The notes under the pieces: generated by a model
What the model saw: the letters and a program-made list of their open reading frames with translations, nothing else
What the model was told of the DNA's origin: nothing
Database searches by the model: none
Assembly (NCBI GenBank): GCA_938010625.1
Contig: CALLVJ010000187.1
Location: 1-5,385 of the forward strand
Reading direction: 5' to 3'
DNA from: an uncultured Stomatobaculum sp.
GTDB lineage: Bacteria; Bacillota; Clostridia; Lachnospirales; Lachnospiraceae
DNA: 5,385 nt
Program-made: the position numbers and the translations under genes
Shown: positions 1-4,851 of the stretch, piece by piece
Position numbering within the stretch: position 1 is the stretch's first letter
How the letters are laid out: every line of letters begins with the position of its first letter

Positions 1-194
<194 letters not shown>

Positions 195-214
195 CTATTG
201 TGTTCAAATGAAAC

Positions 215-868
215 TTAATTGGCGACCTTCACCATGCTGTGGCGAAGCACGCTGTCTTTGTAAAGGTAGCCCTTCTGCAGTTCCTCCGAGACGATATTCT
301 CGCCGAACGCCTCATTATCCTCGTGCATCACGGCATTGTGATAGTTCGGATCAAAGGGCTTGCCTTTCGCGTCGATCGGTTCGACGCCCGCTTCTTTCAG
401 ATTCTTTAAGAGCTGGCGGTAAATCATCTCCATGCCCTCGGCATAGGCCTTTATGCCGCTGTCCTCGCTCTCTGGCGCCTGGGAAACGCTTCGCTCAAAA
501 TTGTCGATGACCGGCAAAAATCTCTCGAGCACCGACTTCGCGCCGAGATCAAACATCTGCGCCTTTTCCCGCTCGCTCCGCTTGCGGAAATTTTCAAATT
601 CTGCGAGCGTCCGTTTCAGACGGTCAGTCAGCGCGTCTATCTCTCCCTGCGCCTCCCTGTCTTTTTCAGATTCTGCAGTCGCTTCCGACGCAGCCGCCTT
701 GCCTGCTTCTTCTATCTTGTCTGCTCTCTCTGTCTCGTCTGCTCCCTCTGCCTTGTCCTCCTTCGCCGCAAGTTTCTCTGCTGCCTCTGCAGCTGACATC
801 GCAGCGCGCTCTTCTGCGCTCAGCTTTTCCTGTTCCTCCCGCTCGTGTCTGTGCTTGTTCTTAGCCAT
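215..868 (-). CDS. grpE: GrpE, nucleotide exchange factor for DnaK
   Basis: GrpE is the homodimeric co-chaperone that releases ADP from DnaK and so resets the chaperone cycle. With the start at 866-868 the protein is 217 aa. Residues 1-75 are a low-complexity, charged Glu/Ala/Lys-rich tail. Residues 76-130 form the long dimerising helix (ALTDRLKRTLAEFENFRKRS, then FLPVIDNFERS). Residues 165-216 form the beta-domain that contacts DnaK, with the family signature PFDPNYHNAV, EELQKGYLYKDSVLR and a final MVKVAN. The tail makes it somewhat longer than many GrpE proteins (about 180-210 aa). I chose this ATG because GGAGGAG lies just upstream; an in-frame ATG at 896-898 would add 10 residues but lacks such a site. 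The start overlaps the hrcA stop by 8 nt, which suggests translational coupling. Regulation would be through CIRCE/HrcA as part of the operon. Confidence 0.97.
   Translation of the reverse strand: MAKNKHRHEREEQEKLSAEERAAMSAAEAAEKLAAKEDKAEGADETERADKIEEAGKAAASEATAESEKDREAQGEIDALTDRLKRTLAEFENFRKRSEREKAQMFDLGAKSVLERFLPVIDNFERSVSQAPESEDSGIKAYAEGMEMIYRQLLKNLKEAGVEPIDAKGKPFDPNYHNAVMHEDNEAFGENIVSEELQKGYLYKDSVLRHSMVKVAN
716..751 (-). repeat. Imperfect 18-bp tandem duplication in the grpE 5' coding region
   Basis: Two adjacent 18-bp units, 716-733 and 734-751, agree at 15 of 18 positions by eye. All three differences are T/C transitions. They encode part of the acidic Ala/Glu/Asp-rich GrpE tail (around residues 40-51). 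This probably reflects slippage in low-complexity sequence rather than a functional element. Confidence 0.5.
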
Positions 869-1901
869 CGTCTCCTCCGAAATTCTCATCCATCTCACGC
901 ATTAGATTGTGCAAGGTCTTCAGCACCTTCTTATAATCCATGCGCTTTGGTCCCACGATACCAATCGTGCCGCGGAGACCGCCGCCCAGATCATAACAGG
1001 CTGTGACAATACTGCAATCATTCATCTCAGGCACTGGAGATTCCTCGCCGATAAACACCCGGATATTCTCTTTCTTCTCTCCCGTCTGCGCCGCTGCATC
1101 CGCCACAATGCGCTTCAAGCGATTCTTCTCCTCAAAGGTACTGATGATGCGCTTTGCGCCGCCGCCATCGGTGAGCTCCGGATATTGGAACACATTGGTC
1201 GCGCCGCTGGTATAAATCTGCAGCTCTTCCTCTTCTGAGAGCATGTGCCTGAGCTCCTCGAGGAGATGGGCGACAAAGTCCTTGCTGTCGCCCGCCTCCC
1301 GGAGCAAATCATTCAGCACATCCGTCTCTGCATCCTGGAGGCTGACGCCATTTAATCGCGTATTCAGCAGAATGTTGAGATGCAGGAGCTCGGCATCGCT
1401 GAGCGGCTGCTTCAACGTCACAATTCGATTGCTGATCAGATTGCCCTCTAGTACCAAGACCACCAGCAGGCGGCTCTCATCCATCTTGGAGAGTTGCAGC
1501 AGCTTGATGCACGCCCGGCTCGTGTCGGGGCCGCTGATGACCGCTGCATAATTAGTATGATCCGCTGCAATGCGCGCCATTCGCCGGAGCACCAGCTCGA
1601 GGCGGTCTACCCGCGCGACAAACTGGCGTTTCAGGGCTTCCACTTCTGTCTCCGTCTCCTCAAGGATCTCATTGACATAAAAGCGATAGCCCTGATCCGA
1701 AGGAATGCGTCCCGCCGAGGTATGCGGCTGGAGAAGATAGCCCATCTCCTCCAGGTCGTACATCTCATTGCGGATGGTCGCACTGCTCAGCGTGCAGCCG
1801 GGAAGTTTTGAAATCGTGCGGGAGCCGACCGGCTCGCCGGTCTCCATGTAGTTTTTAATGACTGCATTGAGTATCATGACTTTTCTGGCATCCAACTCCA
1901 T
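861..1901 (-). CDS. hrcA: HrcA, heat-inducible transcription repressor
   Basis: HrcA is the dimeric repressor of class I heat-shock genes. It binds CIRCE operators and is kept active by GroEL/ES in species where this has been tested. From the ATG at 1899-1901 it is 346 aa, normal for the family. Residues 1-75 are the winged-helix DNA-binding domain, with PVGSRTISK, SSATIRNEMYDLEEMGYL and the highly conserved PHTSAGRIPSDQGYRFYV. The middle is the GAF-like region with its insert. The C-terminus carries the family motif GTIGIVGPKRMDYKKV (residues 311-326). An upstream in-frame ATG at 1929-1931 would add 10 aa, but it lies inside the CIRCE operator and has no ribosome binding site. The chosen start has AAGGAGG 5 nt upstream. 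It is the first gene of the operon and its stop overlaps the grpE start. Autoregulation is expected because CIRCE sits in its own leader. Confidence 0.97.
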   Translation of the reverse strand: MELDARKVMILNAVIKNYMETGEPVGSRTISKLPGCTLSSATIRNEMYDLEEMGYLLQPHTSAGRIPSDQGYRFYVNEILEETETEVEALKRQFVARVDRLELVLRRMARIAADHTNYAAVISGPDTSRACIKLLQLSKMDESRLLVVLVLEGNLISNRIVTLKQPLSDAELLHLNILLNTRLNGVSLQDAETDVLNDLLREAGDSKDFVAHLLEELRHMLSEEEELQIYTSGATNVFQYPELTDGGGAKRIISTFEEKNRLKRIVADAAAQTGEKKENIRVFIGEESPVPEMNDCSIVTACYDLGGGLRGTIGIVGPKRMDYKKVLKTLHNLMREMDENFGGDDG

Positions 1902-1906
1902 GATTT

Positions 1907-1913
1907 CCTCCTT
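1907..1913 (-). promoter_or_regulatory. Ribosome binding site of hrcA (decides the start)
   Basis: On the minus strand AAGGAGG ends five nucleotides before the ATG at 1899-1901. This supports the shorter HrcA start over the in-frame ATG at 1929-1931, which falls within the CIRCE operator. Confidence 0.85.
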
Positions 1914-1920
1914 CCCATTG

Positions 1921-1947
1921 TTAGCACTCATTCAACCGGAGTGCTAA
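1921..1947. promoter_or_regulatory. CIRCE operator, HrcA binding site
   Basis: The sequence is TTAGCACTC-N9-GAGTGCTAA, a perfect 9-bp inverted repeat with the 9-nt spacer of the canonical CIRCE element. It lies between the hrcA promoter and the hrcA start codon, in the predicted 5' untranslated region. HrcA bound here would block transcription of hrcA-grpE-dnaK under non-stress conditions. It is the only CIRCE copy I see in the window. Confidence 0.98.
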
Positions 1948-1961
1948 CATCTGCTGTCGTT

Positions 1962-1990
1962 ACTATAGCCGTTTTGCAAGACTCTGTCAA
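1962..1990 (-). promoter_or_regulatory. Promoter of the hrcA-grpE-dnaK operon
   Basis: On the minus strand there is TTGACA (1985-1990), a 17-nt spacer and TATAGT (1962-1967). The -35 is a perfect sigma-A consensus match, the -10 matches at 5 of 6 positions, and the spacing is ideal. Transcription should start near 1955, just before CIRCE at 1947. An A/T-rich run (TAAAAAATTTT, about 1996-2010) lies upstream of the -35 and could act as an UP element; that is inference. Confidence 0.9.
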
Positions 1991-2059
1991 GCCAGCTGCA
2001 AAATTTTTTACAGAATTTTCCGGCGCGCTCCTCCCTCGCTGCGTTTCCAGCGCAGTCTC

Positions 2060-2089
2060 TTGCGCAATTCCCGTCTCTCGTGCTATATT
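2060..2089 (+). promoter_or_regulatory. Probable extended -10 promoter of the short 3D-domain gene
   Basis: TATATT at 2084-2089 is preceded by TGC, giving an extended -10 (TGCTATATT). A weak -35-like TTGCGC lies 18 nt upstream at 2060-2065. Transcription would start near 2096 and leave a leader of about 47 nt. It is the best promoter candidate in the divergent gap with hrcA, but the -35 is poor and may need an activator. Confidence 0.55.
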
Positions 2090-2100
2090 GCAGTCAGAAG

Positions 2101-2117
2101 CGTAACAAGTCTGTAAC
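2101..2117 (+). promoter_or_regulatory. Candidate WalR (YycF) box in the leader of the 3D-domain gene
   Basis: CGTAAC-AAGTC-TGTAAC is a direct repeat of two hexamers with a 5-nt spacer. The published WalR recognition site in low-GC Gram-positives is TGTWAH-N5-TGTWAH, and 11 of 12 defined positions match (the first base is C, not T). In Bacillus subtilis the WalR regulon includes yocH, which also encodes a 3D-domain wall hydrolase, so the match makes functional sense. It lies downstream of the predicted promoter (about +5 to +21), a position that usually gives repression. Its role here is inference. Confidence 0.5.
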
Positions 2118-2128
2118 ATTTCGATGTG

Positions 2129-2136
2129 AAAGGAGA
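2129..2136 (+). promoter_or_regulatory. Ribosome binding site of the short 3D-domain gene
   Basis: AAAGGAGA ends six nucleotides before the ATG at 2143-2145. It identifies that codon as the start, rather than the in-frame ATG at 2080-2082, which lies upstream of the predicted transcription start and would disrupt the signal peptide. Confidence 0.85.
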
Positions 2137-2142
2137 CCTTGC

Positions 2143-2610
2143 ATGCGACTTTTAACAAAGTTTTCTGTTCTCGGGCTCAGCACTCTGCTCTCGCTCGCCG
2201 CAGCCCAGCCTGCCGCGGCCGCAGTCGTGCAGAGCCATGCAACCGCCAACAGCCAGACCGAAGTGGTGACTGCTGTTCTCGAAGCGCCGAGCGAGACGCC
2301 GGAACTGGCAGTCCCGCTTCCGCCCGTGCAAAACGAGCGTTCGCTCGGCACATTCAAAACCACAGGCTATTCCAATCCGAACGGCACGAAGTGCGCCGAC
2401 GGCTCAGTGCCAAAGGCAGCGCACACAGTCGCAACCGACTGGGGCGTACTGCCGCGCGGCGCCAAAATCCGCTTTGCAGGCAACAATACCATTTACACTG
2501 TCGAGGATACCGGCGTCCACGGCCAGATTGTCGATGTCTACTATGCGACAAACGCTGAGGCATTGGCACACGGTGTCCAGTACCGCGAAGTGTTTTTGAT
2601 TCTTGAGTAG
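2143..2610 (+). CDS. Exported short 3D-domain protein, probable peptidoglycan-active (YocH-like)
   Basis: This is a 155-aa secreted protein. Residues 1-27 form a signal peptide: MRLLTK, a hydrophobic core FSVLGLSTLLSLAAA, and an Ala-rich cleavage region ending about residue 27. Residues 28-66 are a Thr/Pro/Glu-rich linker with no recognisable wall-binding module (no LysM, SH3b or G5). Residues 69-155 are a 3D domain, a double-psi beta-barrel related to MltA-type lytic transglycosylases. It shows GTFKTTGYSN, then the three name-giving aspartates: D99 (TVATDWGVLPRG), D122 (VEDTG) and D131 (IVDVYY). It ends in the typical GVQYREVFLIL. Such domains cleave or bind peptidoglycan glycan strands; activity here is inferred from the family. 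A second 3D gene follows 93 nt downstream. A WalR-like box in the leader suggests cell-wall stress control. No clear terminator follows it. Confidence 0.88.
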   Translation: MRLLTKFSVLGLSTLLSLAAAQPAAAAVVQSHATANSQTEVVTAVLEAPSETPELAVPLPPVQNERSLGTFKTTGYSNPNGTKCADGSVPKAAHTVATDWGVLPRGAKIRFAGNNTIYTVEDTGVHGQIVDVYYATNAEALAHGVQYREVFLILE

Positions 2611-2631
2611 ACCTCTATCTTTTATTTTTAA

Positions 2632-2661
2632 TTGACAGTACCACCATCCTCTGTTTAGAAT
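2632..2661 (+). promoter_or_regulatory. Promoter of the longer 3D-domain gene
   Basis: TTGACA at 2632-2637 (perfect -35), an 18-nt spacer, then TAGAAT at 2656-2661 (5 of 6 matches to TATAAT). The expected start is near 2668, giving a leader of about 35 nt. It allows the second 3D gene to be expressed independently of the first, although I see no terminator between them. Confidence 0.8.
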
Positions 2662-2665
2662 AAAA

Positions 2666-2680
2666 CTGTAGTCCTTACAG
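2666..2680. promoter_or_regulatory. Small inverted repeat at the predicted transcription start
   Basis: CTGTA-GTCCT-TACAG is a perfect 5-bp dyad with a 5-nt spacer, placed on the predicted start site of the longer 3D gene. It could be an operator or a small leader hairpin. It does not match the WalR direct-repeat layout. The arms are short enough to occur by chance. Confidence 0.3.
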
Positions 2681-2703
2681 ATTTCTTAAGAGGATTGAGA
2701 ATT

Positions 2704-3522
2704 ATGTACAAACATATGAACGCCATTCAGCGGGCGTGCATCTTTCTTCTGACGCTGCTCCTGTTTCTCGTGCCGCTCAGCGCGCTGGGCGAGCCGAAGA
2801 CAGCACCGGCGCCAGAGACCTCCGCGGCGGGGACGGACAGTGTGCCCTTTGTCTCTCCGACAGACACTCCCTCCGCGAGCGCTGTCTTTACGGACAGCAC
2901 AAACACAGTGATGGGAGATGTACAGCACGCTGAAGAGAATCTGAGCGACCAAATTGATGTACCTGCGCTCAATGACGCCCGCGTCGCAGCGCAAAATGCG
3001 CTGATTGAGACCCGAACCAACAAAGATCGCGCCTGGCTCAATCTAAAGCAGGAAGAACAGGCAAAGGCCGAGGCCGCGCGCCGCGCTGCCAAAGAGCGCG
3101 CTGAAGCGGAATCCCGCGAGGCTTTAAGGAAAGCCGCTGCGAAAAAGAGCAGCAGCAAGCAGGCCAAAACAACGGCGGCGTCAAACCACAGCACAGGCGC
3201 AAAAAGCGCCAAAAAAGAGAGCGGTCGGAATGGCAGAAGCCTTGGGCGCTTCAAGCTCACAGCCTACTGCCCCTGCTACGAGTGCTCAAAAGGCTGGGGA
3301 CGCATGACGAGCTCCGGCAAACTTGCCCAGGCCAATCATACGATTGCGACTGACCCCTCTGTGATTCCCGAGGGCACGCGCGTCGTGATCAACGGCACGG
3401 TCTATGTCGCCGAGGATGTGGGCAGCGGCGTCGTCGGCAAACACATCGACATCTTTATGGAGAACCACTCGAGCGCGCTGAACTTTGGCGTACAGTATGC
3501 AGAGGTATATCTCGCAGATTGA
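2704..3522 (+). CDS. Exported 3D-domain protein with a long helical, Lys/Ala/Glu-rich spacer
   Basis: This is a 272-aa secreted protein. Residues 1-29 are a signal peptide with hydrophobic core ACIFLLTLLLFLVPLSALG. Residues 30-85 are Ser/Thr/Pro/Asp-rich and probably disordered. Residues 86-148 are Ala/Glu/Lys/Arg-rich and look strongly helical, possibly coiled coil. Residues 149-178 are a Lys/Ser-rich basic linker. Residues 180-272 are the 3D domain: GRFKLTAYCPCYECSKGWG with the CPC-x2-C cluster (C189, C191, C194), MTSSGK, D217 (ATDPSVIPEGT), D238 (AEDVG), D249 (HIDIFM) and the terminal FGVQYAEVYLAD. The three aspartates define the family; peptidoglycan cleavage is inferred. No LysM, SH3b or G5 module is visible, so the basic and helical region may do the envelope targeting. 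I chose the ATG at 2704 (AGAGGA 9 nt upstream) over a TTG at 2695. Its own promoter precedes it and a strong terminator follows. Confidence 0.88.
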   Translation: MYKHMNAIQRACIFLLTLLLFLVPLSALGEPKTAPAPETSAAGTDSVPFVSPTDTPSASAVFTDSTNTVMGDVQHAEENLSDQIDVPALNDARVAAQNALIETRTNKDRAWLNLKQEEQAKAEAARRAAKERAEAESREALRKAAAKKSSSKQAKTTAASNHSTGAKSAKKESGRNGRSLGRFKLTAYCPCYECSKGWGRMTSSGKLAQANHTIATDPSVIPEGTRVVINGTVYVAEDVGSGVVGKHIDIFMENHSSALNFGVQYAEVYLAD

Positions 3523-3543
3523 ATTCTATATTCTGTCCAAACC

Positions 3544-3580
3544 AAAAATGCAAGGCGGAAATTTCCGTCTTGCATTTTTT
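3544..3580. terminator. Bidirectional Rho-independent terminator between convergent genes
   Basis: An 18-bp inverted repeat centred between 3561 and 3562 (arms 3544-3561 and 3562-3579) pairs throughout except for one G-T position (3555/3568). Its core is ATGCAAGGCGG against CCGTCTTGCAT. Six T residues end the plus-strand side and five A residues begin the other, so it can terminate both the 3D gene (stop at 3522) and the converging kinase gene (stop at 3596). In plus-strand RNA the odd pair is a tolerated G-U; in minus-strand RNA it becomes an A-C mismatch, so termination may be slightly better for the 3D gene. Confidence 0.93.
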
Positions 3581-3595
3581 CTTCTCCCTTTTCTA

Positions 3596-4729
3596 TCAAA
3601 GAAGTTCCAGCTTGCAGTCGTGATCGCTCTCCGAATCCAGTATGACCGCGAGGAGGCGCAGCACAGTCTCATCGCCGAGCGCTTCTCGGCTCTTGGCAAA
3701 GTACTTCCAGCGGAGACGAATCCGCTGGCCATAGGCATGACGCCCAAAACCGCCGCGCAGAATGTCGTCGAGCGCCGAGACATTGTGGCCGGTCTTCTGC
3801 GTCCCATCGGTCAGAACGCGTTCAAGCTCCTCATAGAACGCCTCGAGTGTTCTAATTTTTCTGCCATCCAGCGTAAAGGTCGGCACATTCAGCGCCTCCA
3901 CGAGGAGCGGCAGTGCCTTTTCAAATTTAACGCCATACCAGTGCGCTGCATCGCCCTCCGTCGCGCGGATGCTCGCGACCACAAAGCGCGCGGCAAGCTG
4001 TGCTGCTTCACAGGCACTCTTTCCCCGGAGCATAGCGCCGGTAAAGGCCGCTGCAAAGCAATCGCCGGTTCCGTGGCTGCTGTACGGCACACGGCGTGTG
4101 ACATCGCACTGCAGTTCTCCACTTGCGCTGTCATAGATCGCATTGCTAATTTTGCCCGCTTCAAAACAGATGCCTTTCAGAATGACATGCTTGGCGCCGA
4201 GCGCGCCGAGTTTTTTGAGAAGTTCTTTGAGCTCTGCTTCGTCCTGCAAGCCCCCATGGTAAGCTGTCCCAGTCAGCAGGCAGGCCTCCGTGAGATTGGG
4301 CAGGATATAGTCGGCAGTCGCACAGAGCTTTGCCATTTTCCGCACAAAGTCCATGTCAAAACCTGTGTAAAGCGCGCCATTGTCCGCCATCGCGGGATCC
4401 ACAATTTTAAGGCCGCCCTGTGGTAAAAACGTGTCCATCATCTGCTTCACCAGATCAATCTGCCTGCTGCTCCCGAGATAGCCCGTATAAATCGCATCAA
4501 AGGAAATAGCCTCTTTCCTCCACTTCTCGGCAATCCCCGGAATATCCTCAGTCAGATCTCGGAACGTAAAACCATGAAAATCCGCGCCGGTGTGATTGGA
4601 GAGCACTGCTGCGGGGAGAACACAAGTCTCCACGCCGCAGGCTGAGACGATGGGCAGAGCCACCGTGAGCGAGCATTGTCCCACGCAGGAAATATCCTGT
4701 ATTGTCAATACTTTCTTATCCGCCGCCAT
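3596..4729 (-). CDS. Pyridoxal/pyridoxamine kinase fused to a C-terminal barstar-like domain
   Basis: This is a 377-aa protein of two parts. Residues 1-282 are a ribokinase-fold B6 kinase (PdxK/PdxY type) that would phosphorylate pyridoxal, pyridoxamine or pyridoxine with ATP to feed PLP supply. Visible marks are SCVGQCSLTVALPIVSACGV (14-33), VLSNHTG (42-48), VDPAMADNG (110-118), ILPNLTEACLLTG (142-154) and the anion-hole/catalytic motif HGTGDCFAAAF (219-229, base D223). Free-standing family members are about 270-290 aa. Residues 284-377 resemble barstar, the 90-aa barnase inhibitor: FTLDGRKIRTLEAFYEEL, TGHNVSALDDILRGGFG, RLRWKYF and ETVLRLL, ending in a hydrophobic strand. D322 aligns with barstar D39, but S318 replaces D35. 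There is no stop or frameshift between the parts. The start has AAGGAGG 7 nt upstream; an in-frame ATG at 4784 is upstream of the promoter. It is divergent from the Rrf2 gene. The kinase call is firm; the fused domain's role is unknown. Confidence 0.9.
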   Translation of the reverse strand: MAADKKVLTIQDISCVGQCSLTVALPIVSACGVETCVLPAAVLSNHTGADFHGFTFRDLTEDIPGIAEKWRKEAISFDAIYTGYLGSSRQIDLVKQMMDTFLPQGGLKIVDPAMADNGALYTGFDMDFVRKMAKLCATADYILPNLTEACLLTGTAYHGGLQDEAELKELLKKLGALGAKHVILKGICFEAGKISNAIYDSASGELQCDVTRRVPYSSHGTGDCFAAAFTGAMLRGKSACEAAQLAARFVVASIRATEGDAAHWYGVKFEKALPLLVEALNVPTFTLDGRKIRTLEAFYEELERVLTDGTQKTGHNVSALDDILRGGFGRHAYGQRIRLRWKYFAKSREALGDETVLRLLAVILDSESDHDCKLELL

Positions 4730-4736
4730 TGTAACG

Positions 4737-4745
4737 CCTCCTTTT
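4737..4745 (-). promoter_or_regulatory. Ribosome binding site of the kinase-barstar gene (decides the start)
   Basis: On the minus strand AAAAGGAGG ends seven nucleotides before the ATG at 4727-4729. It supports that start over the in-frame ATG at 4784-4786, which would place the start inside the promoter. Confidence 0.85.
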
Positions 4746-4760
4746 GTTAGACTTGTTGGA

Positions 4761-4790
4761 AGTATAGCACAAGGAAACTTCAGCAAACAA
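4761..4790 (-). promoter_or_regulatory. Promoter of the kinase-barstar gene
   Basis: On the minus strand TATACT (4761-4766) is preceded by TGC, an extended -10. A weak -35, TTGTTT (4785-4790), lies 18 nt upstream. The predicted start near 4754 leaves a leader of about 25 nt. The -35 lies directly beside that of the divergent Rrf2 gene. Confidence 0.65.
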
Positions 4791-4791
4791 C

Positions 4792-4820
4792 TTGCAAAGC
4801 ATTCAACCCCGTAGTAAGAT
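4792..4820 (+). promoter_or_regulatory. Probable promoter of the Rrf2-family regulator gene
   Basis: TTGCAA (4792-4797), a 17-nt spacer and TAAGAT (4815-4820). Each box matches the sigma-A consensus at 4 of 6 positions with ideal spacing. The start would be near 4827, giving a leader of about 25 nt. One base separates its -35 from the -35 of the kinase promoter on the other strand. Confidence 0.5.
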
Positions 4821-4825
4821 GGGTT
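4805..4825. promoter_or_regulatory. Candidate operator dyad over the Rrf2 -10 box
   Basis: AACCC-N11-GGGTT is a 5-bp inverted repeat that spans the predicted -10 box of the Rrf2 gene. Rrf2 regulators commonly repress their own promoters through dyad sites, so this is a reasonable place for autoregulation. The arms are short and I cannot match it to a named Rrf2 motif. Confidence 0.3.
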
Positions 4826-4851
4826 TGTATGTTAGATGAGAGGAGTCTCGT

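Noticed and set aside
1899..1931. Longer HrcA start at 1929-1931
   Set aside because: That ATG lies within the CIRCE inverted repeat and has no ribosome binding site; the ATG at 1899-1901 has AAGGAGG at good spacing and gives the usual HrcA N-terminus.
2034..2059. GC-rich short dyads (CTGCG/CGCAG and GCTG/CAGC) between hrcA and the short 3D gene
   Set aside because: The arms are four to five bases and mutually exclusive, with no T-run and no match to a known operator; chance is the simplest explanation.
2611..2640. T-rich run after the short 3D gene as a terminator
   Set aside because: The TCTTTTATTTTTA stretch has no stem-loop before it; it more likely forms the A/T-rich flank of the next promoter.
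2695..2706. TTG start at 2695 for the longer 3D protein
   Set aside because: The TTG directly abuts the AGAGGA ribosome binding site, leaving no spacer, while the ATG at 2704 has nine nucleotides and gives a normal signal peptide.
3485..4426. A 313-codon open frame on the plus strand opposite the kinase gene
   Set aside because: It is antisense to the kinase-barstar coding region, runs through the terminator hairpin, has no ribosome binding site, and its translation resembles no protein family. It is a shadow of the G+C-rich real gene.
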